This document shows positions 54,961 through 64,000 of a DNA stretch of 64,000 nt, in pieces (position 1 is the first letter of the stretch; every line of letters starts with the position of its first letter). The position numbers and the translations under genes were made by a program. Below the pieces are notes generated by a model. It had not been told where the DNA came from. It ran no database searches and worked only from the letters and a program-made list of their open reading frames with translations. Source of the stretch: Glossina fuscipes. Its lineage: Eukaryota > Arthropoda > Insecta > Diptera > Glossinidae. The stretch lies in the NCBI RefSeq assembly GCF_014805625.2, contig NW_023998416.1, positions 32,188,056 to 32,252,055 on the forward strand. The letters are read 5' to 3'.

Positions 54961-57692
54961 TAAAAATCATCAGAGACTTGCGCAAGCATAGCACGTGCCC
55001 AGTAGAAAAACGTTCATGGTCCAAAAACAATTTTATCTATTTCTTCTTCTTTTATTACCAATGCATCACTCGATATAAGTGATCATATGCGTGTTATGAT
55101 GTTGTTGTGTACTGAGTTAAATCTTTAATTAAAGCCCAAAAATCTTTCCAGCTGCTTGTTGTGTATATGATTTCACTTATGGTTCTCAGCCCTGTCTAGT
55201 TTTGAATATTATTACGTAGCCACGACATTTGTTCTCTGCTGAGAGGCACAGGCCCTTCCATACGGCCCTCTAATATTAAGTGTTCAAAGGCTTCCAATCT
55301 GTTTATTGTATTGACATCTAATGTCCATGATTCTAGAAGAAACAAGTTAATCTCCTGGCTTGCTAGAATTTTCTAATAGTTCATGTACGCTGATCCAGCT
55401 ATTTCCCCTCTTCTTCTCATTTTTACGACGCTGTCCCAGCCTTCATGTTATACGGATTTATAGAAACTTTATCTACATTTTGGCATTTGCATACGAAACT
55501 TTCCAACGACTTGCCCGATGGATTATTTATTTAGTTAAATTCCGCTACAGTCTTAATATTTAGCTGCATATAGACCAAAATATAACTTAATTGAAAATTA
55601 CTTATGAGATGCAATACCATCGGTTTAAAAAAGAATTTGGGGAAACAGGCATATATGCTGATGCTACACATCATGTGCAGTCTTATAGCTAATTATTATA
55701 CCATACGAAGGAAAAGCTAAGTGCATACGATACCTATGCAAATGTGATACCTAAATGCACGTTGCTCAGTGCCATGAAAGAAGCACAAATATACACATAT
55801 CTCACACAAAACAAATTTAAAAAAAATTGTTACGACCAGATTTATCTGAATGAAGTACGCTACAATGCTACAATGGACTGGTCGAGACTCATACTTGACC
55901 GCTTGACTTGCCTTATAGTAATAGAGCACAAAATCTAATAAGCAGCAGGGAATGCTTTATTGTAAAATTGATTTAAGAAAAGGAGACCGCCGTAGGATTA
56001 AGTATGTTTTCTTTTTTTTTGAAAAAGCATTCAATAATTGATCGTCAACTCGACAAGTTTTCATTTGTCGATAACATCGTTAAAGAGAAAGCTCGCCTTA
56101 AAGATGTACTTATCATTTCAAGACTAGTTACCGCATCATTGGTACGAAAAGATCATAAGCTTTAGCCAAGATAAACGTTTCAAAATTCAATTTTGAAATA
56201 ACTCTGGTTTTAGTTTTAGTCGACGATGCAATGTTTAAAATTTTTCATCTCCAATTCCTTTTACCAAGTTGTCCAGTCAACACACGGCACCCAAGAGACT
56301 TTTCCTATGGCTTTAAAGCTTGTTCGGGAAATGGTTTTGTTTGAACAGTCCAAAATTGCGGTTCTTCACAATTCCCAATAATTATCGTTTCTTTTTCCCC
56401 TCTTTTGCTATTTTTCGATAAAAAGATTTGTTTTGAGGATCAACATTTCCATTCAAGCTTAATTAACCTAAGCGCAATGAAATTGCGTAGAGCAAAAAAT
56501 ATGGATACTACAAGCACATCCACAACCCGGTGTAGTTTTGGGAAAACAGCCTCTAGCATGCTATATCTAAATGACTAGCGACTTATGCGCTATTGACCTT
56601 AAGTAGAGCAACTCTTTGAGCTAAAAAGACTAAGTCAAATCATATTTAAGATGACGCTCATCCGATTGCCATGTCTTGCAATTTTATACGCCAAACTGCT
56701 GAAGTGTGAACTTGCGTAAAATTTGAACTACGTCATCATTATTATGGTCAGGTCGCCAAAATATGGAACAGATGGTCAACACAACGGCCCGAATGCATAC
56801 ATACCTGGAGTTGTGTATTTTTATAGGTTGAACATCTGGAGAAAATAACTAATTGCAAGGCCAATAAATGTCACAACATAAAAATGTTTTTCTAATAACG
56901 AACAAAATCGGGTTTGGTTTCAAAACAAAGAGCATTTCCATGCCTGAACGATATTCGCACCTTTACTGGGGATTTATGTTTAGAATCCCAGGCCCAAAAA
57001 TTCAGAAATAGATTCTAATATACCATTCACAATAGTGGGAAGAAAGAACAGCAAAGCTGCGTTTGGTTCGATAGTTTAATACCAAGCGTTACAAACAAAC
57101 AGCAATTAATCGATTTGAACAGCGCACGAGTAAAAACTTTCCAAAATATCAAGGAAGACAAGGGCATACTTTTACACTAAATATCCATCCATCTATCCAT
57201 CCATCTGTTCGTGTATACGGCAAGACTGACACTTTCTGATCGCCACTTGTTTGCATCGATGAGTGACGCACATTGTAAGCAGAGCTTCGGTTCGCACAAT
57301 TCGCAACAAAAAGACAAGACCCTTAAAGGCGTGATATTCACAAACCCGTTTTTCTTATTCCTCTCAGTTTAAAAAATAAAAAAATCGTCATACATACATA
57401 CATTGGTTACTTGCTGTCCAACCTAATGAAAAAAAAAAAGAAGCAAAATGCTTTACTTAGGCAAAACACATTAAGCTATATTTTTAACATATATTTCTTT
57501 GATTTATTATTTAATTGATTTTACTATAACTAACATTGAGATCATTGCATTGCAATTACAGCAAGTTTATGTGGATACGTTTTCAAATATTTGCATCGAT
57601 ATGTTTAAACAAAAATAAAAGAAAAAATAAAACAACTGAGTAATAGAATTAGATAGTGTTTGAACCGTTTTTTTAAGATTACCAGGCATGGA

Positions 57693-57698
57693 TTTATT
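57693..57698 (-). terminator. odd: Candidate polyadenylation signal for odd
   Basis: AATAAA on the minus strand, about 630 bases after the odd stop codon. This is the nearest canonical hexamer I found downstream of the stop on that strand, and a second lies at 57503-57508. Use of either is inference. Confidence 0.35.
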
Positions 57699-57699
57699 G

Positions 57700-58325
57700 C
57701 TAAACATTTAATTACCTACTATTTTACAAGAATTAAAGAAATATTCAAAAAAAAAAAAAAAAGATTTTAAATAATTTAAATAACTCTATATATAGATATC
57801 TAACCGTACGTATGCAAGGTATTAAGTGCTTTGGTATAATTTTCAACATATTTTTAGTTTTTCTTCCTTCTTTTCTTTTCTTTTCTTTTCGTGTTTTTTT
57901 TTTTTCTCTTGTGTAAATTATATGACAATAAATAATGATAACAAAGTGTATAAGTAGCTGAAGCGAACGTACATCATAGAAGAACTCCATATTTTGTTGC
58001 CACCGAAGCACTTTAGTAAACACTACTTAGTAGAGTTGTTTAACCTTCAAGTAAGTGCTCGTCGACATCTAAGCAATGGAAGCGGGGCCGGAAAGGGTAG
58101 GGGGGGAGAGCGGTGTGGTGGAGAATCAGCAATACATACCGTCATTTGTTTTGGTAGCAAACTTCCGTGCTGCTTCCTTCCGCGTGCGCTTCGCTTTCTT
58201 GTTCGCTTGTTCGTTAACAGCCCTCAGCTAACAAAACAATCAGTCTCAGTATAGGGTGGCATAAGGAAATTTTTGTATTTAGCGAAAGAACTTTAAAGGT
58301 TATGACTCTCGATAGCCAGACGATT
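57700..58325 (-). other. odd: Probable 3' untranslated region of odd
   Basis: Non-coding stretch between the odd stop codon and the first AATAAA on the minus strand. It includes a less AT-rich part at about 58020-58250 with a G-rich run on the plus strand (58086-58120), a TTTTC tandem near 57863-57891 and A/T tracts. The extent as UTR is inferred only from the position of the candidate signal. Confidence 0.4.
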
Positions 58326-59802
58326 TTAACGGCTCATTATTTCGTCTATTGTGAAACCCAGACTACGTTTCGGTTTAACCGCATGCGGTACACTCGAAGC
58401 TGATAAATCCAAAACGGGCATAGAATGAGGACTTACTACGGCAGCGGTGGAATGCTCTCTGGGTATTAAGCCGATATTTTGTTTTGATAGATGTGAAGAT
58501 TCACTGTCCACCGCTGAGGTGTGAACTAATTGACCCTCGGAATGTGATTGCAGGTGAGCCTTCAAGTTGGCACGTTGATTAAAGGAACGATGACAAATGG
58601 GACACTTGTGAGGACCTTCTTCCAAATGCGTGATCTTATGCACCGCTAAAGTGCGCGATTGGCAGAAGCCTTTACCGCAATCGCCGCACTTGAAAGGTTT
58701 CTCCTTAGAGTGTATATAGCGATGATCACGCAAATGATCTTGCCGGCGGAACGCTTTACCGCAGATATCACAAGAATAAGGCCGCTCATCCGTGTGCGTG
58801 CGTTCGTGTATCAATAAATTATAAGATTTGGTAAAGTGACGGTTACAATATTTACAAATAAATTGCTTTTTGGGTCTTGAGCCAGCGGCGGGAAGATTTG
58901 CACCGCTAAGGCCAGCGGCTAATTTCATGGCAGGCAAGCCTAGACGTGCTGGATGCAGACCATGCAAGGCGGACGAATGAGGCCGTACACCATGCAAAAT
59001 TGCCGCATGATGCGGATGATGGTGGTGATGGTGTTGATGTTGATGTTGATGTTGATGCTGGTAAAGAGCGGCATTTCTTAACCATTGATTCATGAGTAAA
59101 GCTTGATGTTGAGCCGCCAAAGGGTCAGGCGTCGCAAGGAATTGATGATGACCATTAATAACTGCGGCATAAGGAAGACCTGGCTGTTGATGCGGTGAAT
59201 GATGATGCATTTGTAGCCACGCAACGCGTTGTTGGGATTGTTGCGTTTGCTGAGGTACAGCTGATTGTTGTTGCTGTTGTTGAAGTTGATGGTGTTGCAA
59301 GTTATGATGGGAATGTTGCAAATGATGGGCATGATGATGTTGTGGCTGAGGTAACGTATGCGTTTGCATCATAGTGGCGTAAGAACGCGTTTGAATATGA
59401 TTCTGTGACAGTACTGGGGTTGTTGATAATGCTGTTGCTACCGTTGTTGGGCAACGCCTATGATCTAAATCATAAAGAGAAGAATTCGAGCCTTTACGAC
59501 TATTACTGCTACTTCTAAGTCCCACAGAATTATCCGTCGGCGTATGCGGCGGAGTTAACATCGGAGATATACTGCTTTCACGTTCTTCTTTAATATTTAT
59601 GAAATCCGTAGAGTAGTCTAGATTTTTGCAAAATTTTATAAGAGAAGAACGGGCACTTTGAAAATAATTCTTGATTGATATGACAACGAAAGAATTCAGA
59701 GAAGAAGAATTTTTTACCGTCGTTAACGGAGTAAACGCTATACCTACCTCGATCGTCGTCCACTGTTATATTGCTGACAGGTGAAGCTGATGTTGAAGAC
59801 AT
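58326..59802 (-). CDS. odd: Odd-skipped zinc-finger transcription factor (two coding exons)
   Basis: Coding join on the minus strand: 59802-59748 and 59617-58326, 448 residues plus TAA. Exon 1 opens AAAATATGTC and encodes [18 protein letters not shown]. The donor GAG|GTAGGT and acceptor AAATCTAG|AC share phase 1, so the junction codon is GAC and the frame runs on as [13 protein letters not shown] into MLTPPHTPT. Four C2H2 fingers lie at residues 271-293, 299-321, 327-349 and 355-377, with near-standard seven-residue linkers. Fingers 1-2 carry the odd-family cores [14 protein letters not shown] and [14 protein letters not shown]. Before them are His/Gln-rich stretches, with a Q6 run at 131-136 and alternating HQ then H6 at 205-222. 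After them come PVLDLS (419-424) and an eh1-like FTIDEIMSR end (440-448). Paralogues sob and bowl have five fingers, so four fingers plus this C-terminus favour odd. In Drosophila odd is a nuclear pair-rule repressor that recruits Groucho. The fly protein, from memory, is about 390 residues, so extra length here is mostly low complexity. The function is inferred from orthology; the splice is predicted, not observed. Confidence 0.94.
59618..59747 (-). other. odd: Intron of odd (130 bases)
   Basis: Read on the minus strand it begins GTAGGTATAG and ends AAATCTAG. Reading through from exon 1 reaches a stop before the conserved block of exon 2. The only other nearby acceptor with a pyrimidine-rich run (TTTTCAAAG, further upstream) would enter exon 2 sequence through an in-frame TAA. 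The CTAG acceptor is therefore the one that joins the conserved N-terminus to the IKEER...MLTPPHTP block in frame. Confidence 0.82.
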
Positions 59803-60286
59803 ATTTTCTTCTTTTTTTTTTTTTTTGTTTAAGTCTTTTTTACTTTTTGGTTTTATTAGGATTTGGTTTAAAAATATTTTTACGTTAATTTAATTTTTTA
59901 TTTTTAAATTATTTAATTTATTAAATATTTCTTTAAATATATTTATATAAATATATATTTATATGTATATGCACGTATGCACATATGCAATCATCTGTTC
60001 ATCAACGTAATACCGTTTCACTATATATCACTCTATAGACGTTCACTCTATTAATGTTTCTTTATGACGCTCGTAATGAAAATGATCGCAACAATATTCC
60101 TTCACATTTGAAATGAAAAATTTGAATGAAAAATTGTTTCTGAACACATCAGGACCAATCAGGAAGTTTCGTAGTTTCGTTTATTTTTACCTCTTTACCC
60201 AACTTATTTCGTTGTGCTCGCGTCTGAGAAAGAGAGAGAGACTATTGCCTGAATATATATCTAATCATTTTCAATATATTTTTTTG
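59803..60286 (-). other. 5' leader/proximal promoter region of odd, no ORF
   Basis: Very AT-rich sequence directly upstream of the odd start codon, with an A-rich tract just before the ATG on the minus strand and TTTAAATAT-like runs around 59880-59980. It must contain the 5' untranslated region and probably the core promoter, but no transcription start can be fixed by eye. No other coding potential is seen. Confidence 0.5.
60022..60028 (-). promoter_or_regulatory. odd: Weak TATA-like element upstream of odd
   Basis: The minus strand reads GATATATAGTGAAACGG about 220 bases upstream of the odd start codon. I see no convincing initiator or downstream promoter element at the expected spacing. 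The surrounding DNA is so AT-rich that such a string can occur by chance, so this is only a candidate. Confidence 0.18.
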
Positions 60287-60545
60287 TTTTACTCTCAGCA
60301 AATTCAAAAAGCCACTCGTGGTTCTCGAGAGAACAAGAAAATTTTACTCTCACAAATTCAAAAAGCCACTCAAGGTTATAGGTAGTCTTCATAAGAAATG
60401 CACGGCAAAGTAAATTTTACTCTGAGAAATAGAATTCCATTCTCCGCAAATTCAAAAGGCACTCGGTGGTCTAGAGAACAAGGAAATTTTATTCTCACAA
60501 ATTCAAACTGAAATTCTGAAAATCAAGTTTATTGAAACGTTACCG
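60287..60545 (+). repeat. Four-unit imperfect tandem repeat upstream of odd
   Basis: Four units start with TTTTACTCTC or a close variant at 60287, 60342, 60415 and 60487. Units A to C then have CAAATTCAAAAAGCCACTC or a near copy, and units A and C a GAGAACAAG motif before the next unit; D breaks down after CAAATTCAAA. Unit lengths are about 55, 73, 72 and 58 bases, so the spacing is not constant. Unit B has lost the GAGAACAAG part and carries other sequence in its place. A related block lies at the left edge of this window (66-135), so the unit is dispersed as well as tandem. The array begins about 485 bases upstream of the odd start codon. Function unknown. Confidence 0.8.
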
Positions 60546-60673
60546 CGCAATTTCTCTAACAATTCATTTACTCTCTTGGCAATGCCCGTTAAATGTACAC
60601 GAGTGCTTTAAATACTCTTGGGCTAACCTTATCTTTGCTTAATGTGAATGTATGCGTAAGTGGGACGGACGAC

Positions 60674-60719
60674 TTACTGCTACTACTACTACTACTACTA
60701 CTACTACTAGTACTACTAT
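60674..60719. repeat. (ACT)n triplet repeat upstream of odd
   Basis: Thirteen ACT units with one AGT break, about 870 bases upstream of the odd start codon. Followed at 60838-60873 by a (TTTTA)n pentanucleotide array. Confidence 0.9.
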
Positions 60720-61057
60720 TCTTACTCCCTGCTGCTAACTGTTATGCTCACTGTGCGCTGCGAGTTGGTTTCGCCTGTGACCACTACTAACTTTGTTGCC
60801 TGGCGTAGAGAAGCATATGATGATGTGAACTGGTTTCATTTATTTTATTTTATTTTATTTTATTCTATTTTTTGTGTTGTGTTTTTTGCATGCCTTTAAA
60901 ATTATCGTATAATATAGAGTAGAAATGGTCGCTGGTAGTTTTAAAACACGCCCACCTAACCGTTTAAGTGATTGGATTGGTTGTTTGTCGTATTGTTGTA
61001 TGTCATACGTCATATTGCCTGGTAACAAAACAAGTGTAAAAATGACTGAAGTTAGTG

Positions 61058-61155
61058 GTGGCAGTGATAATGATAATGACAATGATGATAATAATGACGA
61101 TGGTGGTGGTGATGCCAATGGTGGCTGTGGTGGCGGTGATGGTGGTGATAATGAT
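61058..61155. repeat. GAT/GGT triplet repeat upstream of odd
   Basis: Imperfect GATAATGAC and GGTGGTGAT repeats. Overlapping ORFs on both strands (118 and 127 codons) are D/N/G-rich or S/P-rich translations of the repeat, with no conserved domain. Confidence 0.85.
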
Positions 61156-62768
61156 TTAGTCTTCTGTATTGGTAGATTTACACGGAGGCATCTACAGTCA
61201 TCCCCATCATCGTCAACTTTGTCAGGAGCAGAAGCCACACCAAAAACAACAGCAACAGCAACAGCATTGACAGCAGCTTAAGCGGAAACTGTTCAAGACT
61301 GCTGGTTGACGGCGACGGCTGCTGTTGTTGCCACTTTTGCTGACGTTTGCCATCATTTCGATGGGGTTGTTGGCTATCCTGGCGATCCCGGATACCATCA
61401 TCATCAACATCGTCATTATTATACCATAATAAACGGCATGTTAGTGGTGGTGGCGGCGCTGGTGGTAATATTTATGATAGTTGGAGGCTTGAAAGGATAA
61501 AAGTACGTAAAGTCGCTTTTTTTTTTATGTTTTGCTTTTGCTTTGTCGTAAGCATTTAATGTTTCATTTTCGCTTTTTTTTATGGCAATTCTTGTATGCG
61601 TTGGTTGTTGTTGTTTCATAAGCGCTTTAAGCGATTTTCGTTTTTTTTTGTAAATTGTTTGCTTGCAATTTTAATAGATATTATTTTGTTTTTTTTTTTT
61701 TTTTTTTTTTTTTTGTTAGTTGATCGTTGTGAGGGTTATGGCGATTATAACTCCAATTTCATTATTATTGTTTTCGTTGTTTTGCAAACATTAAATCATA
61801 TTAGTGATGTTCTTATGCGCATACACATACATAGTTTTAATCTCAATTGCCGTACAATTTTCAATTTTTTTTGCTTGTTTTGTGTTTTTTTTTAAATTTC
61901 CATTTAAATGTTAATTGTTTTGCTTTTATTGGCCCCGGGATATATAAAAGTTAAATTGTCAAACGAAAACTTATTTTAATATAATTGAGTTTTAATAAAC
62001 TGTATATACATATATTCGGAAATGATGAAAAAAAGATATGGTGGATAAGTAATTAAAAGGAGAGAATTTTCGGTCTAAAGCCTGCGTACGGCCTGAGAAC
62101 TTGAGTCTGTCTATAAAGACAAGCAAGAAAGCCTTCTCTTGGATTCGAATTTGAGCACTGACCAGCTTGTCTTTACAGAATTATTCCTTTAAGGAGGGAA
62201 ACCATTGCAAATTTTTTAGTAAAAAAAAAAAATTTTTTTTTCATTGACTTAACGACTGGTTTTAATTCTTTTAAAAATACATTGCTTGAAAGAAATTTTG
62301 AGCTCTTCCTCAAGCATTCGTAAAAGATTTCCCGTGTCAAGTCCGATGTCCCGTGGAAGTTCTGCTAGGAAGTTACAGCTTAATATCTTGTCTGTTGATT
62401 TCTAGCGTAGCTTTGTTGAGATTACCGTTGCGCGGCTAATAAGACTTACAAAAATTCTAAAATTATCAGAGCTTCTGTCAAGAAATTAAAAGGAACAAGC
62501 ACTGAATCATATATTTTCTTGCAAATTTTCTCTCATGTTAAGCGTAAAATGCGTGCCTCTGACTTTGACGGATGCAAAAAAAGCCACATTCGAGCATGAT
62601 ATGCTGGAGAAAGAACAATGAAACATAACATTTAAACAGAGAAGAAAATTTTCATGCTCTCTTTGATAGCAGAGTAATGACTAAAATTTATTGTAATAAA
62701 TTCAAACCCTACACCACATCGCTTAACGCAGTTATTCACATAGCAGCTTTTCCAAATTAGCCGGTATG

Positions 62769-62987
62769 TGCGAAGTGCTCGAAAAAACGGTCCGTTCCGA
62801 AACATTTTCAATAACATTCGTCGTTTGTCTAAACCATATCAATGAACCAAATTTCATCAAAATAGCTCAAATATTGCGACATGTAGGTTGAATACAAGAA
62901 GACGTAAGCAGACATCACACGGACAGGCAGAAAAGCTTCGTACAAAAGGCAGCTCCACTCCAAGTCTTTTTGGTGTTCTACACATTC
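62769..62987 (+). repeat. Dispersed repeat family 'GGGTATA', copy 3 (3' end missing)
   Basis: TGCGAAGTGCTCGAAAAAAC, TTGTCTAAACCATATCAATG, ACCAAATTTCATCAAAATAG, a CACACGGACAGGCAGAAAAG block and CTTTTTGGTGTTCTACACATTC. It matches copy 2 well over the first half. The terminal TATACCC...GGGTATA pair is absent, so it appears truncated or decayed. It lies about 3 kb upstream of odd. Confidence 0.58.
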
Positions 62988-64000
62988 GCGGAAATCTTTC
63001 TCTAACATATTGACAAACTTTAAGGCTCGTCTCTCTCAAAACGCGATTTTGCACAACGGCATGCAGCATGATTCCAGCAAATTTCCTTTTTTTAGTTGAA
63101 GACATTCTTAGATATTGAAGCTATTCTTAGAAGACCATGTTAAAGAGAAATGCACAAGATTTCAACATTAGTTGTCAATCACACAAAAATCAGTCGCTAT
63201 GTGTCTCTAGATTCATATTTACCTCAGTTACTGTAGACGCCGCTGAACATCTTTAATTAAAGACGCCTTGCGAAAAGAGTTCCCATCCAAAAGACATTCT
63301 AAAAACACTCTCGCTCTTAAAGCCTTCAAATGTCTCCATTTCATAATTTCACGAAGACCGAGCTGCAAATTTATATAGCGCTTCATTATAAAAGTTGAAA
63401 CTTTTCAAATTTTAAGTGAACGGAAGGAGGAGCACTATACACATCCTTCTTACCATAGTACTCTAAAGTGTGTTTTAAACTATTTAACTTATGAGGTAAG
63501 TGTAGCAATACAGTCCAACAGCCCGTAGAATCGTGGTTCGTAAACATTCCCACACGTTAAAGCTCTTCACGTCTGACTGATTCGAAAATCTATCCCAATG
63601 CAATGCCGATGTCTTCTCATATTTGAATGGTCCACAAACTTTTCGATATCTGCTACAAAATGTTGTGCACATATTCATTTTGTAAAAATGTTGGCAAGAC
63701 CTGGTTAGAACCTCAGAACACCTTGGGAGTATGCATGCGGTATCAAATAATGGCTCGATTAGGATATGCTCGCCCGTCAATATATCTATTTGTGATGCGG
63801 CGTTTGATAAACATACTTAATATCCAAACTTTAAATATTGACTTCAAATTTGGGAGCAACCTTAGAAGCTCTTGAGCCAAATCGATCAAACGATAAGCCC
63901 GCCATACAATATAAGCTGAGGACTGCTCCGATTTTGAAGACTAAAACATTGCATTTTTTTACTCACAAAGGATACAATGATACAAATTTTTACGTGTATT

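Larger units (their letters stand above)
46233..57699. other. Gene-free stretch downstream of odd
   Basis: Apart from the SINE-like copy 2, the possible reverse repeat at 54844 and the microsatellites, I see no gene. Some parts (48240-49900, 53100-53500, 55100-57300) are less repetitive and would be the better places to look for regulatory DNA. Confidence 0.55.
60546..64000. other. Upstream flank of odd, no gene recognised
   Basis: The first 1.2 kb is rich in triplet and pentanucleotide repeats and T runs, and the rest holds repeat copy 3. ORFs are short; the two longest are repeat translations. Confidence 0.55.

Noticed and set aside
59090..59332. An 80-codon minus-strand ORF rich in N and I
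   Set aside because: It lies wholly inside odd exon 2 in another frame and reflects the His/Gln codon repeats.
58326..59561. Assignment to sob or bowl
   Set aside because: Those paralogues have five fingers. Here the chain leaves the zinc-finger pattern after the fourth finger, with SHSEGQ, and ends in the [10 protein letters not shown]-terminus.
59590..59802. A 70-codon ORF starting [17 protein letters not shown] as an independent small gene
   Set aside because: Only its first 18 codons are conserved in type. A GAG|GTAGGT donor follows, and the remainder is intron read-through, so it is exon 1 of odd.
60855..61281. Overlapping ORFs of 127 (minus) and 118 (plus) codons upstream of odd
   Set aside because: Both are translations of GAT/GGT repeats, antisense to each other, without a domain.

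Overview
The window is eukaryotic and almost entirely non-coding. It is visibly AT-rich, dense in microsatellites and homopolymer runs, and carries decayed transposon fragments. Two runs of exactly 100 N (22262-22361 and 40650-40749) mark assembly gaps. The one gene I can support lies near the right end on the minus strand. It is a fly odd-skipped (odd) orthologue: four C2H2 zinc fingers, an MSSTSASP start, an MLTPPHTP block and a terminal FTIDEIMSR motif. This gene, the cut-and-paste and LINE relics, and the repeat style point to a higher fly (Diptera, Brachycera), perhaps a calyptrate such as a tsetse or muscid. The species cannot be fixed from the sequence alone.

Layout. Positions 1-58325, which lie downstream of odd, hold no ORF that looks like a conserved protein. 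What can be recognised there: a copy of a short dispersed repeat at the left edge (66-135); three copies in the same orientation of a dispersed repeat with an ACCAAATTTCATC-like core, two ending in a TATACCC...GGGTATA inverted pair (3785-4068, 45982-46232 and 62769-62987, the last one upstream of odd); a mariner transposase relic (about 8420-8972); a second Tc1/mariner-type transposase relic (about 43005-43335); the 3' end of a LINE ORF2 (about 44950-45375); and two copies in opposite orientation of a tRNA-like SINE candidate (45535-45700 minus, 52385-52565 plus). The interval 43.0-46.3 kb is a small graveyard of four unrelated transposon types. Between these relics are many AT, GT, CAT/GAT, AAT, AGC and tetranucleotide microsatellites.

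The odd gene (58326-59802, minus) has two coding exons. A short first exon of 18 codons plus one base (59748-59802) is spliced across a 130-base intron to exon 2 (58326-59617). The predicted protein is 448 residues. Upstream of it (59803-64000) are an AT-rich leader or promoter region, a four-unit imperfect tandem repeat (60287-60545) related to the left-edge repeat, and more triplet repeats.

Functionally there is no operon or multi-gene pathway. The plausible picture is one developmental transcriptional repressor in a long gene-poor region. Such a region around an odd-family gene would be expected to hold cis-regulatory DNA, but I could not identify individual enhancers by eye.
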